From Spirochaetaceae bacterium (GTDB taxonomy: Bacteria; Spirochaetota; Spirochaetia; SZUA-6; Bin103): 47,710 bases of DNA. The stretch spans positions 1 to 47,710 of the forward strand of contig JAPPNY010000105.1 of assembly GCA_028818385.1 (NCBI GenBank). Direction: 5' to 3'. The notes below the pieces were generated by a model. The model was given only the letters and a program-made list of their open reading frames with translations. It was not told the origin of the DNA and ran no database searches. This document shows, piece after piece, positions 1 to 8,854 of the stretch (within the stretch, counting starts at the first letter, position 1; each line of letters opens with the position of its first letter). Position numbers and translations under genes: made by a program.

Positions 1-159
1 CAGCGTGATCGGGCTGGTGTCGGTGGTCCAGCTCGGATCGGCGATGACCATGTCCTCGGCGGGCGCGGCGCCTTCCGAGGAGCCTTCGGCCCAAGCCGTC
101 ATGCTGAACGCGAGCAGCAATGCCAGTGCGATACCGGCGATGCCGGTCCATTTACCCAT
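1..159 (-). CDS. Extracellular solute-binding protein, N-terminal fragment
   Basis: The reading frame runs leftwards out of the window, so only the first 53 codons are present. It starts with ATG at 159, behind a strong ribosome binding site (AAGGGGG) on the minus strand. The product begins MGKW, has a hydrophobic stretch of about 16 residues and a probable signal peptidase I site near TAWA-EG. The mature start is low-complexity EGSSEGAAPAE followed by a DTSPITL segment, which resembles the first strand of family 1 ABC solute-binding proteins. It is probably the periplasmic receptor of a sugar importer whose permeases lie outside the window. Family assignment from so short a piece is an inference. 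Confidence 0.65.
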   Translation of the reverse strand, partial: MGKWTGIAGIALALLLAFSMTAWAEGSSEGAAPAEDMVIADPSWTTDTSPITL

Positions 160-236
160 GGGTATCCCCCTTATGGATTCTGAAAGTGATTGGGCGGCAT
201 GCTGGGCCATGCGCGCAGCCCCGTCAAGGGGCGGAG

Positions 237-1235
237 TCAGCCGGAGCGCAGAAACCGGTCGCGGCCGGCGACCAGCGCCCGCAGCTTGCCGTCCGCCGCG
301 GGGCGAGGCAGCACGCGCAGGCCGCAGTCGGGATGCAGGTAGGCAATGCGCTCGGGCCCGACGCGCTGCGCCAGCTCCTCGATGCGGCGCGCCACCTGGT
401 CCGGCGTCTCGACCTGCAGGTCCTTGACGTCGATCACGCCCAGTCCCAAGCGGATGCCGGCGTGCACGTCGGCCAGGCGGTCCAGCTCCTCCGGCGCGCG
501 GCGGGTGGTCTCCAGCACCAGGTGGTCGCAGCGCAGCGCGTTCATGAAGTCGATCAGCCGGCCGTAGTCGCCGCGTCGGATCATCTGCCCGCCGTAGTTG
601 CCGAAGCACAGGTGCACGGCCCGCTCGGTGCCGGGCTCGACGCCGTCGAGCAGCCGGTTGATGGCGGCGGCCGCGAGCGGGCCGTCGCCGGGCGAGCCCG
701 GCAGGTTGGGTTCGTCGACCTGTACCACGGCGGCGTCGATGCCGGCGAGCTGGCCGGCCAGCAGCTCCGCGAACGCCATCGTCAGCGACTCCAGGTCGCC
801 GTAGTGGGCGTCCGCCACCGTCCTGGCAAGCAGGTAGGGGCTCGACACCGTGAACTTGAGCGGTGCATCGGTGAGCGCGCGGGCGCGGTCCCAGTCCCGC
901 TTCAGGTTCAATAGCCCGTCGCCGAGGGGCCCGACCACGACGCCGGGCGGCGCGCTGCGGAAGGCCATCTCGTCCCGTGCCCGCCAGGCTTCGAGCTGGC
1001 CGCGGGTGAGCTCCACGCTGACGCCCGCAAGCGGGCGCACGAAGCGTTCCACCATCCCGCCGGGCGCGCGCCGCTGCAGGTCCCAGCGGCCCAGCTCGCC
1101 GTCGCAGATCACCTCGACGCCGGCGCGCCGCTGGGCGTCCATGACCACGGTCAGCGCATCGGCCAGCGCCTCTTCGTCCTGGCACTGCTTCAGCCACTCG
1201 GGGACGGGATAGCTGCCGACGACGGTGGTCTTCAC
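237..1235 (-). CDS. Cobalamin-independent methionine synthase (MetE C-terminal type) family methyltransferase
   Basis: 332 aa, GTG start. The protein corresponds to the catalytic C-terminal barrel of MetE only; full MetE is about 750 aa. Visible features are MKTTVVGSYP at the N-terminus, ICDGELGRWD, QVDEPNLPG, and the zinc-site pattern: a His/Cys pair in HLCFGN, a Glu in LVLETTRR and a Cys in HPDCGL. Such short homologues often demethylate small methylated compounds instead of making methionine, so the substrate is open. The start overlaps the stop of the gene at 1232-2146 as GTGA, so the two are probably translationally coupled. Confidence 0.85.
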   Translation of the reverse strand: MKTTVVGSYPVPEWLKQCQDEEALADALTVVMDAQRRAGVEVICDGELGRWDLQRRAPGGMVERFVRPLAGVSVELTRGQLEAWRARDEMAFRSAPPGVVVGPLGDGLLNLKRDWDRARALTDAPLKFTVSSPYLLARTVADAHYGDLESLTMAFAELLAGQLAGIDAAVVQVDEPNLPGSPGDGPLAAAAINRLLDGVEPGTERAVHLCFGNYGGQMIRRGDYGRLIDFMNALRCDHLVLETTRRAPEELDRLADVHAGIRLGLGVIDVKDLQVETPDQVARRIEELAQRVGPERIAYLHPDCGLRVLPRPAADGKLRALVAGRDRFLRSG

Positions 1236-2146
1236 CGGGCGCCGCTCCGCGCCGCCGCCCAGGAGCGGACCCGCTCGGCCGACACCGCCCCGTCATACGC
1301 GGCGACGCGCAGCGCCGATTCCCAGGTGGTGCCCTCCGCCACCGTCACGTCGTCGTCCATGGTGGCGTTGAACATTGCCATCCCGTAGTCGCGGACGAAC
1401 CACGGCCCGGTGCGGCGGGCGCTCGCGGTGTTGTTCAGGACCAGCAGGCAGACGCCGAAGCGTCCCAGGCCGGCCGGCTCCGCCTCGTACGCCACGAAGT
1501 CGCGCTCCTTGCCGAACGCCACCTCGTCGGCGAGGCCGCGCCGGAGCTCCGCGCCCGTGCCGGCGACCATCTCGCCCCCGAACGGAGGGAGGAGCTGGGG
1601 CTGGACCCGCACCCCGATCGAGCCGTGCTTGTTGGCCTCGAAGCGCAGCTCGCCGTAGGCCGCGGTCTTGCGGGAGATGAGGTCACAGATCGTGGCGTCG
1701 GCAGCGGCGTACAGATCGAAGTGCCGCACCTCGTCCAGCACCGGCGCTCCGTCACAGCCCTCCCAGGTGCTGCGATACGTGAAGCGGAAGCCGGTTTCCA
1801 GCGGCGTGATGCCGGCGCGCTCGCGATAGCGGATCCGGCCCAGATGGTTGTAGACGTGCGAGTCCGGCGAGCGCCAGTCGGGATGCACCACCCAGAAGTT
1901 GGAGAGCACGCCGCCACAGACCACCCGCGCCTGGGCCACGAACACCCCGTTGTGGAACCCGTGATCGAAGGCGTACTCCTGCGTCACGCCCAGGCCGCGC
2001 GGGGTATTCAGCGGATAGCACCAGGAACGCAGGTCGTTGTGGCCGACCCCTCCGAGCAGGCGGCCGGTGGCCTGCTCCATGACCATGTTGCCGAGCGCGT
2101 CGTTGTCGCCCGCGCGCCGTATCTCGAAGCCGTTCTCCGTGCCCAT
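1232..2146 (-). CDS. PmoA-like / DUF6807 family protein
   Basis: 304 aa from ATG at 2146. Recognisable family signatures are YPLNTPRG, VTQEYAFDHGFHNGVFVAQ, a later HLGRIRYRE, and the C-terminal NNTASARRTGPWFVRDYGMAMFN region. These match the family annotated as PmoA (DUF6807), found in sugar-catabolic clusters of Bacteroidetes, Planctomycetes and related groups; no reaction is established for it. The methane monooxygenase name is a misnomer: no membrane segments or copper sites are visible. It is first in a two-gene operon with the MetE-like gene and diverges from the large enzyme at 2409. Confidence 0.75.
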   Translation of the reverse strand: MGTENGFEIRRAGDNDALGNMVMEQATGRLLGGVGHNDLRSWCYPLNTPRGLGVTQEYAFDHGFHNGVFVAQARVVCGGVLSNFWVVHPDWRSPDSHVYNHLGRIRYRERAGITPLETGFRFTYRSTWEGCDGAPVLDEVRHFDLYAAADATICDLISRKTAAYGELRFEANKHGSIGVRVQPQLLPPFGGEMVAGTGAELRRGLADEVAFGKERDFVAYEAEPAGLGRFGVCLLVLNNTASARRTGPWFVRDYGMAMFNATMDDDVTVAEGTTWESALRVAAYDGAVSAERVRSWAAARSGAR

Positions 2147-2408
2147 GGCCACACCGTGGCGCAGCGATCCGGGCTGCGTCCACCTCCCAGGTGCGTCCAC
2201 CGCCTGCGCCGGCTCGTTGATTCCTGTTGTGTGCTGCGTCAGCATGCCAGCGTATGGACAAGGTCCTGTCAACCAGAGTCGACGAGCGCAAGGCGGACCC
2301 CATCGATGCGTCGTTCGGCGCCTGGCGCCGACTCGAGCCACCGGATGGACTGCACCGGCGCATGCGGGCCGCGTTCGAAGAGGCGATGCATCGGCACCGG
2401 ATGCGACC
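2147..2408. promoter_or_regulatory. Divergent intergenic region
   Basis: About 260 nt separate the DUF6807 gene from the large enzyme, so promoters for both should lie here. I see no convincing -35/-10 pair and no strong inverted repeat. A short ORF (2254-2427, starting MDKVLSTRVD) crosses the region and overlaps the next gene. It is not called because it has no ribosome binding site and no recognisable family. Confidence 0.35.
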
Positions 2409-5400
2409 ATGCAGCAACTGCCGCTGATCGACGTCGCCGAGACGGAGCGGATCGCCGCCCTGACCACCGCGCCCGGCACCTTTGCCTTCCGCGCCGACGC
2501 CGCCGAGAACCTCGACGGCCTGGTGCCCGACATCGGGCTGACCGGCAAGTATCCGTTCCGCAGCGTGTACCGGCCGCGCAGCTTTGCCCGCGCCGGCCTG
2601 CCGGCCACGCTCACGCACCGGTTCTGGGACACCATCGACGGCACCGCCGACCACACCGGGCGCCGCTGGCTCGGCGTGGTGATGTACGACGAGTACGGCT
2701 GCGAGTGCCCACTGGAGGTGACCCTGGGAGCCGACGCGATCGGCCGTATCGCGCCGTTCCGGCACGACAACCGGCGCCATCTCTACGTCCTGGACCGTCC
2801 CGTGGACTTCATGGGGGAGATGGAGGTGCTGCGCATCACCGGCACCGGTGATGCGTCGTACCGCCTGGAGCACGTGCTGCTGCTCGACGCGCGCCCGGAG
2901 CCCACCTGCTACCGGCCGCGCGTCGACCGGCTGACCGCGCGACTGGGGTTGAGCCCGGACGGCTCATTCGCCGTGGCCGTCGATGCCACGACCTGGCCGG
3001 CGTCCCGCTGCAGCGTCACGGTGATCCGCGCCGATACCGGCGAATCGGTCGCCGAGGCGGCCGAGGAGGAGTCTCTGAGCCTGCACTCGATCGACGTGAC
3101 CGGGTTGCCGGAGCCGCCCGCGGCCGGGTATCGGGCGCGTGTCCGCGCGACCGAGGCGGACGGGCTCGTGCAGACGGCGGAAGCAGCCGTGACCGGCGAG
3201 TCCGGCGCCGCCGCCGGCCCGGTGAGCGTGCCGGTGGAGCTGTACAACCTCGCCGGCGTCGAGTTGGCCGACCAGCCCATCACGTTCGGGGTACCCGTCC
3301 CGCGCGGCCGGCTGATGGGCGCCGCCGGAGGGAGCTGGGAATCGGCAGGCACGGCCACGCCGGTGCAGTGCCGGCCGCACGGTTTCTGGCCGGACGGATC
3401 GGCGAGCTGGATGCTCATAGACGGGTGCCTGCCGCGGGCGCTCGCGCCGGACGCTGATCTGGCCGGCACCGTGACCATCGGTCCCGCGGCCGCCGGCGCG
3501 CAGCCGCACGGCGCTTTGCGCTGCACGTCCGGCGACGGCGCCGTGACCGTGTCCGGGGGCTCGCTGCGCGTGAGCGTGACGGCCGGCTCGGTCGCGCCGC
3601 TGCCGGTGATCGAGACGCGGTCCGGCGCCGGCCCGTGGCGCGCGGCCCATGCCGGCAGCGCCGCCACGCTCACGCTGGGCAGCGGCGTGGATCTGCGCCA
3701 GGGGCCGATCCGGGACCTCTCCCTCGAAGAGGAGGGGTGGCAGCGCTCCGTGATTCGCTATCGCTTCGATCACCTCGATAGTGACGGGGTCGCGCACCTG
3801 GCGAGCACCGTCCGCGTGCATGTCTACCGCGGGCTGCAGGCGGTCCGGATCGTGCACCGCCTGGAGGTCACGTCCCCGCACCTGCCGCCGGCCGCCGGCG
3901 GGACCGCCGAGGACATCCCGGCGGGCGCCGCCACCGCGCGGGACGCCATTGCCGGCACCGACGGCGAGCAGGCGACACTGCTGACGGTTCGAGGTGCGTC
4001 CCTGTGCATCAGCCGCGCCGGCAACCGTGCGGTCCGGTGGCCTGACGCACCGGCGGATGGCGCCGACGTCCCGCAGGGCGGCGCCGTGCGCCTGCTCCAC
4101 GACCACGATCAGGCCTACCGCGTCGAGAACGGCGATGCGCCGCGCGAGGTCGCCGGCCGCGTTCCCGGCCACGTCACCGTATGCGGCGACGCCGACTCCG
4201 AAGACGGATCCGCGGACACGCTCACCGTGGCGCTGCGGCGGTTCTGGCAGACCTGGCCGCGGGCCGTCCGGGTGAGCGGCGACGAGATCGCCGTGGAGCT
4301 GCTGCCGGCGCCGGCCGGAGCGGACCGTCCCGCGGACGAGGAGAGCTGGCACCGCATCTACTTCTGGCTCCGCGACGACGGCTATCTGCTCAAGGCCGGA
4401 ATGGCGCTCACCAGCGAGATCCTGCTGGCCTGCGGCCCGCGGGACGAGTCGCTGCTCGCCTGGTTCGAGCAGCCGCCGGCGGTGCGTCCGTCCCTCGAGT
4501 GGCTCAACCGATGCGGCGTGCTCGGCCCGCTGGCTGCCAAGGATACGGGTGTGCTGGACGCCTACGAACGTGCGCTGGACTCCGGGTACGAGCAGTGGAT
4601 GGCCGACCGCGACATCTGGCGCCAGTACGGCTGGGTGAACTTCGGCGACTGGTACGGCGAGAGCGCCTGGTCGTGGGGCAACAACGAGTACGATCCGCCC
4701 TTCGCGCACTACAGCGAGTTCCTGCGCGGCGGCGATCCTCGGTGGTCCATCCTGGGCGCCGAGGCGGCGCGCCACCTGACCGACGTGGACACCGTCAACG
4801 CCTCCACGGACGCCACTCAGGTGGGCGCTCAGTATACCCACATGCCGGGCCACGCCGGCGGCTACCTGCCGCCGTACTTCCGCAGCAAGATGGGCGGTTC
4901 CTCGAGCGTGCCGTCGCACACCTGGGTCGAGGGGCCGGTGCTGCATTACCTGTTGACCGGCGACGAGAACCTGCGGGAGTCGCTCGACCGCACCGCCGGC
5001 TGGCTGCTCGGGGCGGGGCTCAAGGACTTCGCCGGCGGCATCCAGCACTACGACTTCGCCAATTGCCGGGAGTGCGGCTGGCATCTGATCCACCTCACCG
5101 CGCTGGCGCGCATGAGCGCCTCGCCCCGCTACCTCAACGCCGCCGCGCTGATCGTCGACCGGGTGCTCGGGCGGCAGGAGCCCGAAGGCGGCTGGGAGCG
5201 CGTTCTCAAGGAGGGCCACTGCGGGTGCGAGCCGCCGCGCGAGCGCGGCGAGGCCGGCTTCATGGTCGGGGTGCTGCTGTCCGGGCTGCGCCGGTATCAC
5301 GAGCTCACCGGCGACGACCGGGTCGCGGAGGCTATCCTGGGCGGCGTGCGCTGGCTCATCCGCCGCACCTACGACGCCGACAGCGGCCACTTCCGCTACA

Positions 5401-5651
5401 CGCCGTGCCTGCACCGGGGCGGTGGTCCGCAGGCCGTGTTCACCCGCCAGGTGGTCGAGGGCATCGCCTACGCCCACGCGCTGAACGGCGACGGCGAGCT
5501 GCGCGAGATCGTCGAGCGTGGCCTGCGCGATCTCGGCGATCTGCCTGAAGCCTCCCCGGACTCCGACCACTCCGGCTTCGGAAAGGACTGGGCCAGCCAG
5601 ACCCGCTACGTACCGTCATTGCTGGCCTACCTTGCCGGCACCGGACGCTGA
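2409..5651 (+). CDS. Large carbohydrate-active enzyme, RIFT-barrel plus alpha/alpha-barrel type (possible exo-lyase)
   Basis: 1080 aa from ATG at 2409; no signal peptide, so it is probably cytoplasmic. Residues 1-180 look like a beta-rich accessory domain. Around 260-600 is a beta-rich part (VPVELYNLAGVELADQPITFG, VPRGRL) resembling the RIFT-barrel domain of PcRGLX/YetA-like proteins. From about 700 to 1060 there are repeated helical pairs with WVNFGDWYGE, NNEYD, HTWVEG and RECGWHLIH, typical of an (alpha/alpha)6 toroid. The architecture suggests polysaccharide or oligosaccharide cleavage, perhaps exo-rhamnogalacturonan lyase-like. The substrate is not readable. The Ldh gene starts 9 nt downstream, so the two are probably co-transcribed. 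Confidence 0.6.
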   Translation: MQQLPLIDVAETERIAALTTAPGTFAFRADAAENLDGLVPDIGLTGKYPFRSVYRPRSFARAGLPATLTHRFWDTIDGTADHTGRRWLGVVMYDEYGCECPLEVTLGADAIGRIAPFRHDNRRHLYVLDRPVDFMGEMEVLRITGTGDASYRLEHVLLLDARPEPTCYRPRVDRLTARLGLSPDGSFAVAVDATTWPASRCSVTVIRADTGESVAEAAEEESLSLHSIDVTGLPEPPAAGYRARVRATEADGLVQTAEAAVTGESGAAAGPVSVPVELYNLAGVELADQPITFGVPVPRGRLMGAAGGSWESAGTATPVQCRPHGFWPDGSASWMLIDGCLPRALAPDADLAGTVTIGPAAAGAQPHGALRCTSGDGAVTVSGGSLRVSVTAGSVAPLPVIETRSGAGPWRAAHAGSAATLTLGSGVDLRQGPIRDLSLEEEGWQRSVIRYRFDHLDSDGVAHLASTVRVHVYRGLQAVRIVHRLEVTSPHLPPAAGGTAEDIPAGAATARDAIAGTDGEQATLLTVRGASLCISRAGNRAVRWPDAPADGADVPQGGAVRLLHDHDQAYRVENGDAPREVAGRVPGHVTVCGDADSEDGSADTLTVALRRFWQTWPRAVRVSGDEIAVELLPAPAGADRPADEESWHRIYFWLRDDGYLLKAGMALTSEILLACGPRDESLLAWFEQPPAVRPSLEWLNRCGVLGPLAAKDTGVLDAYERALDSGYEQWMADRDIWRQYGWVNFGDWYGESAWSWGNNEYDPPFAHYSEFLRGGDPRWSILGAEAARHLTDVDTVNASTDATQVGAQYTHMPGHAGGYLPPYFRSKMGGSSSVPSHTWVEGPVLHYLLTGDENLRESLDRTAGWLLGAGLKDFAGGIQHYDFANCRECGWHLIHLTALARMSASPRYLNAAALIVDRVLGRQEPEGGWERVLKEGHCGCEPPRERGEAGFMVGVLLSGLRRYHELTGDDRVAEAILGGVRWLIRRTYDADSGHFRYTPCLHRGGGPQAVFTRQVVEGIAYAHALNGDGELREIVERGLRDLGDLPEASPDSDHSGFGKDWASQTRYVPSLLAYLAGTGR

Positions 5652-5660
5652 GGGGTTCGC

Positions 5661-6746
5661 ATGAACACGGACAACGGAAACGAACCGCGCGTGCCTGAAG
5701 CGGCTCTGCGCGATCTGGGGGCCCGGGCGCTGCGTGCGGCCGGCGTCCCGGGCGAGGACGCTGCCATCGTCGCGCGGGTGATGGTCGTCAACGAGATGCG
5801 CGGCATCAGCCACGGCGTCGCGCTGCTCGCGCCGTACATCCGCCACATCAAAGCCGGCGGCATGACCGCTGCGCCGCGCATCACAATCGAGCGCGACGTG
5901 GGCGCAACGCTGGTGCTGAACGGGGACGGGGGGCTCGGCCCTCTCATCTCCTGCCGCGCCATGGAACTCGCGATCGAGCGGGCCCGCCGGCACGGCGTGG
6001 CGTTCGTCGTCGCCCGCGACGGCAACAATTTCGCCGCCGCCGGGTACTACGCCAAGATGGCTGCCGACGCCGGCATGGTGGGCGTGGCGATGACCAACGC
6101 CGATCCGTACATGGCGGTCGCCGGTGGAGCCGGGCGCACGGTCGGTAACAACCCGTTGGGATGCGCCGTTCCGGGCGCCGACGGTCAGGCGGTCTACCTG
6201 GACATCGCCATGAGCGCGGTGGCCGGCACCAAGCTGGCGATCGCCGCGCGCGAGGGGCGCCCGATCCCCGAGGGCTGGGCGCTCGACGCAGACGGAGAGC
6301 CCGCGACCGATCCGGGTGCGGTCCGGCAGGGCGGGTCACTGGTCCCGGTCGGCGGCTACAAGGGCTCCGGCCTGGCGGTGCTGATCGAGTGCCTGACCGG
6401 GGTGCTGGGCGGGGCGGCGATCATGGCGGAGATGCGCGACTGGGTGGGCGACCCGGAAGGGCGCAGCAACCAGGCGCACAGCTTCATCGCCATCGACATC
6501 GAGCCGTTGCTGCCGCTGGCGGAGTTCAAGGAACGCATGGCGCGCCTGGCCGGGCAGGTGCATGGGGCCCGTCGGGCGCCCGGCGTCGAGCGCATCTATC
6601 TGCCGGGAGAGATCGAGCACGGGCGGGAGCGCGACGCACGGCAGAACGGCGTGCCGCTGCGCGGCGCGACCGTAGCCGGACTGCGGGACCTGGGCGAGCT
6701 GGCCGGGCTTGGCGATGAGGTGGAGGCGCTCCTGGCGGGCGGTTGA
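5661..6746 (+). CDS. Ldh family NAD(P)-dependent oxidoreductase (malate/L-lactate/ureidoglycolate dehydrogenase type)
   Basis: 361 aa, ATG preceded by GAGGGG. It matches the PF02615 fold: EMRGISHGV carries the conserved catalytic His, then DGNNFAAAGYY, the mid-protein NNPLGCAVPG nucleotide-site loop, LDIAMSAVAGTK and GGYKGSGLAVLIE. These enzymes interconvert 2-hydroxy and 2-keto acids. The usual SNH motif reads GNNF here, so substrate preference may differ. Its position directly after a polysaccharide enzyme suggests oxidation of a released sugar acid; that is inference. Confidence 0.88.
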   Translation: MNTDNGNEPRVPEAALRDLGARALRAAGVPGEDAAIVARVMVVNEMRGISHGVALLAPYIRHIKAGGMTAAPRITIERDVGATLVLNGDGGLGPLISCRAMELAIERARRHGVAFVVARDGNNFAAAGYYAKMAADAGMVGVAMTNADPYMAVAGGAGRTVGNNPLGCAVPGADGQAVYLDIAMSAVAGTKLAIAAREGRPIPEGWALDADGEPATDPGAVRQGGSLVPVGGYKGSGLAVLIECLTGVLGGAAIMAEMRDWVGDPEGRSNQAHSFIAIDIEPLLPLAEFKERMARLAGQVHGARRAPGVERIYLPGEIEHGRERDARQNGVPLRGATVAGLRDLGELAGLGDEVEALLAGG

Positions 6747-6768
6747 AGTGAGCTCGCGGATGGCTCCG

Positions 6769-7728
6769 TCACCCGCTCGCCGTCGGATGCCGTCCCTCGG
6801 GAGTCAGTGCGCGCACCGCTGACAGGTGACTCCTGCTCACCGGCACCTCGTGGCCTCCCGTCACGCGCACGAACGTCCGCTCGTCACGCCGATAGACCGC
6901 GGTGATGTGGTCGTGGGCCACCCAGTACGAGCGGTGCACCTGCATCCCCATGCCTCCGAGCTCGGCGACGGCGTCCGCGAATCGCATCAGGATCACCCCT
7001 GACCCTTGGCTCGTAACGGCGTTCACGTAATGGCCGCTGACGCTGAGGTAGACGACGTCCTGCCCCAGCTTCGCGGGGAGGCGGTCCAGGAAGCGGACGT
7101 GCTGCTCGGTGGTGAGGCGGGCCGCTCCCGTTCGAGGCTCGCGCGGGTCGACATCCGGGGGGGCGGCACGGCGGGCAGCGCCGGACACGGTCGGCGGAGG
7201 GCTCTCCACGGGGCCCTCCGAGGCCGGGCGCTCGGACGGCACCACCACGGCCCTGCGTCGGAGCTTGGCACGCACACAGACCGTGTACAGGAGGATGGAG
7301 TTGCATGCGGCGCCCCACGCGACGGCGTTGAGGTAGATGTCCGGGAAGGCGGTGGGCCCCAGGCCGAACAGCTCGACCGCTGCGTAGCCGAGCGCCACGA
7401 GCGGAATGGCGACGAACAGCACCGACACGGCATACAGACCAAGGATCAAGGCCGGCGCCAGGTGCCGGGCGACATACAGCAGCATGGCGGTAGTCGAGTA
7501 CCAGAGCGGCCATGCGATCGCTGCGCACAATCCCGTGAGCAGGAGACGCTGGCCGACGCGGTACATGGCGTCCGAGAACAAGGGACCCGTGGCGGAATAG
7601 ACCAGGACTGCAGCGAGCGTGGTGCTGAGCGAGACCGCGACCACCGGCCACTCCAGCGTCTCCCTGTAGGCCGTTTGCAGGCAGCCGGCGCGCTTCCGGG
7701 TCCGGACGGTCTCCATCGCCCGGATCAT
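6769..7728 (-). CDS. Membrane-anchored LytTR DNA-binding regulator (paralogue A)
   Basis: 319 aa. Four hydrophobic segments at about residues 27-50, 60-86, 89-122 and 130-153 precede a proline-rich linker and a C-terminal LytTR domain (about 208-310) with YLSVSGHYVNAVTSQGSG, VHRSYWVAH and VRVTGGHEVPVSRSHL. There is no histidine kinase or receiver domain, so it probably senses something in the membrane and binds DNA directly. The start overlaps the end of paralogue B as ATGA, so it depends on upstream transcription. The mobile element inserted in B is therefore likely polar on this gene. Confidence 0.85.
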   Translation of the reverse strand: MIRAMETVRTRKRAGCLQTAYRETLEWPVVAVSLSTTLAAVLVYSATGPLFSDAMYRVGQRLLLTGLCAAIAWPLWYSTTAMLLYVARHLAPALILGLYAVSVLFVAIPLVALGYAAVELFGLGPTAFPDIYLNAVAWGAACNSILLYTVCVRAKLRRRAVVVPSERPASEGPVESPPPTVSGAARRAAPPDVDPREPRTGAARLTTEQHVRFLDRLPAKLGQDVVYLSVSGHYVNAVTSQGSGVILMRFADAVAELGGMGMQVHRSYWVAHDHITAVYRRDERTFVRVTGGHEVPVSRSHLSAVRALTPEGRHPTASG

Positions 7729-8261
7729 CGCTGGGCGAGCGCACGGACGGCGGCAAGGTGGGTGCGACTCACCGGCAGCTCATGTCCCCCGGTGACGCGT
7801 ATCAGGGTCCGTTCGTCGCGTCGGAAGACTCCGGTAATGTGGCGATGCGCCACCCAATAGGATCGGTGCACCTGCATCCCGGTGTCCCCGAGGTCGGCGA
7901 CGGCGTCGGCGAACCTCATCAGGATTACACCGGCCCCCTCGGTGGTGACGGCGTTTACGTAATGGCCGCTGACGTTCAGGTAGATCACGTCCCGCCCGAG
8001 CTTGTCGGGGAGGCGATTCATGAACCGGGTGGGCTGCCCTTGAGACCACTCGGCCCCCGTATCGCCGTCGCGGTGGGACTCAGCGTCGGCAGCCGTGACC
8101 GCCACCGGCTTCCCCGGGGGACGGTCGTCTTCGGGCGCGGAGTCTTCGGGAATGATGCGGTCCTCGGGGAGGACGACTTCAGCGGTGTGGCGGAGCCTGG
8201 CGCGCAGGCAAGCCGTGTACATCAGGATCGCGCTGCACGCTGTCAACCCTACCCCGAAGTG
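7725..8261 (-). pseudogene. LytTR membrane regulator paralogue B, 3' half
   Basis: This holds the last transmembrane segment (TACSAILMYTACLRARLR), the linker and a complete LytTR domain ending VRALAQR. Its 5' half is at 11948-12366, separated by the IS1-like element. Joining the halves through one copy of the 8-bp duplication reads LRVYLHFG-VGLTACSAIL in one open frame. That aligns with the equivalent join in paralogues A, C and D, so the gene was intact before insertion. The LytTR domain looks uneroded, which suggests the insertion is recent. Confidence 0.9.
8254..8261. repeat. Target site duplication, left copy
   Basis: CCGAAGTG immediately left of the element. The identical copy at 11948-11955 is immediately right. 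Removing the element and one copy restores the LytTR reading frame. Confidence 0.92.
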
Positions 8262-8280
8262 GGTAGTGGGTCAAGTTGAA
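8262..8280 (+). repeat. Left terminal inverted repeat of the IS1-like element
   Basis: GGTAGTGGGTCAAGTTGAA. It matches 17 of 19 positions of the complement of 11929-11947 and resembles the ends of the small element at 34175-34837. Confidence 0.9.
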
Positions 8281-8299
8281 TTGTGGTACGGTGCCGGCC

Positions 8300-8620
8300 A
8301 TGAGTGAGGAAGAACAGCGCGCGCTCAAGGGGCAGATGCTCCTTGAGCTCAGGGAGGCGGAAGCGGAGCTCGCCTGCGCCGAAAAGCGGGTGCAGAACTT
8401 CGCCAATCAGCTCCGTGGCGCGGCTGCCGTTCTGAGTGGCGCTAGCATGGGACATGATCAGGTCGCAGCGGCGTCTGACGGCACGCTCATGAGGCGCGAC
8501 AGTGGAGCCGTGGCCAAGTGGCCGACCTACGAGGAAGCAGTTGGGGCAGTGAAGGAGTTGAACGAGCTACGCAAACGCGCGAGCAGCCTGCAAGCGCAGG
8601 TGACCCGCGCGTTTGCGTAG
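8300..8620 (+). CDS. Small coiled-coil cargo protein of the IS1-like element
   Basis: 106 aa from ATG at 8300. A TANNNT box (TACGGT, 8287-8292) lies 7 nt upstream, consistent with leaderless expression just inside the left end. The protein is charged and helical: a long heptad-like stretch (about residues 5-35, many E/A/L/R), a loop, then a second helix near ELNELRKRASSLQAQ. It has no membrane segment or signal peptide, and I recognise no family. It converges with the 73-aa gene, whose stop is 12 nt away. Confidence 0.55.
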   Translation: MSEEEQRALKGQMLLELREAEAELACAEKRVQNFANQLRGAAAVLSGASMGHDQVAAASDGTLMRRDSGAVAKWPTYEEAVGAVKELNELRKRASSLQAQVTRAFA

Positions 8621-8632
8621 TCAAAGGGGCGG

Positions 8633-8854
8633 TCAGACCACCTTGGGTATGAGACCGAGCGCCGAGAACAGAACGATACCGGCGAGGAGAGCGTGCGTGA
8701 CCACGCTCCAGGCGACCAGCCTGCTCCGAGAGCGCATCAGGTCCTCGCGTGTGGGTAAGCGCTCGATCTTCTCCGTGATGACGCCAAGCTCGCGGGCGAA
8801 CTCGATTACCGAAGTGGCATCGGCATGCAGAACGACGGAGGGTGGGCTGCTCAC
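8633..8854 (-). CDS. Small coiled-coil/transmembrane protein, element cargo
   Basis: 73 aa. A helical N-terminal part with LPTREDLMRSRSRL is followed by one transmembrane segment (about residues 48-68, rich in A, L, V) and a short tail. It overlaps the protease gene stop as ATGA, so it is co-translated with the protease. The TREDL-then-TM layout recurs in the 64-aa protein at 10470-10664 and in the 77-aa protein of the 34175-34837 element. The architecture resembles phage XhlA-type lysis accessory proteins, but the function is unknown. Confidence 0.55.
   Translation of the reverse strand: MSSPPSVVLHADATSVIEFARELGVITEKIERLPTREDLMRSRSRLVAWSVVTHALLAGIVLFSALGLIPKVV

Noticed and set aside
2254..2427. 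A 57-aa ORF starting MDKVLSTRVD
   Set aside because: No ribosome binding site or promoter, and it overlaps the start of the large enzyme. It could be a small gene but is not supported.
2964..5570. Long ORFs antisense to real genes (for example 868 codons opposite the large enzyme)
   Set aside because: Typical of GC-rich DNA: arginine/alanine/glycine-rich, no family motifs, and they mirror the codon pattern of the true gene.
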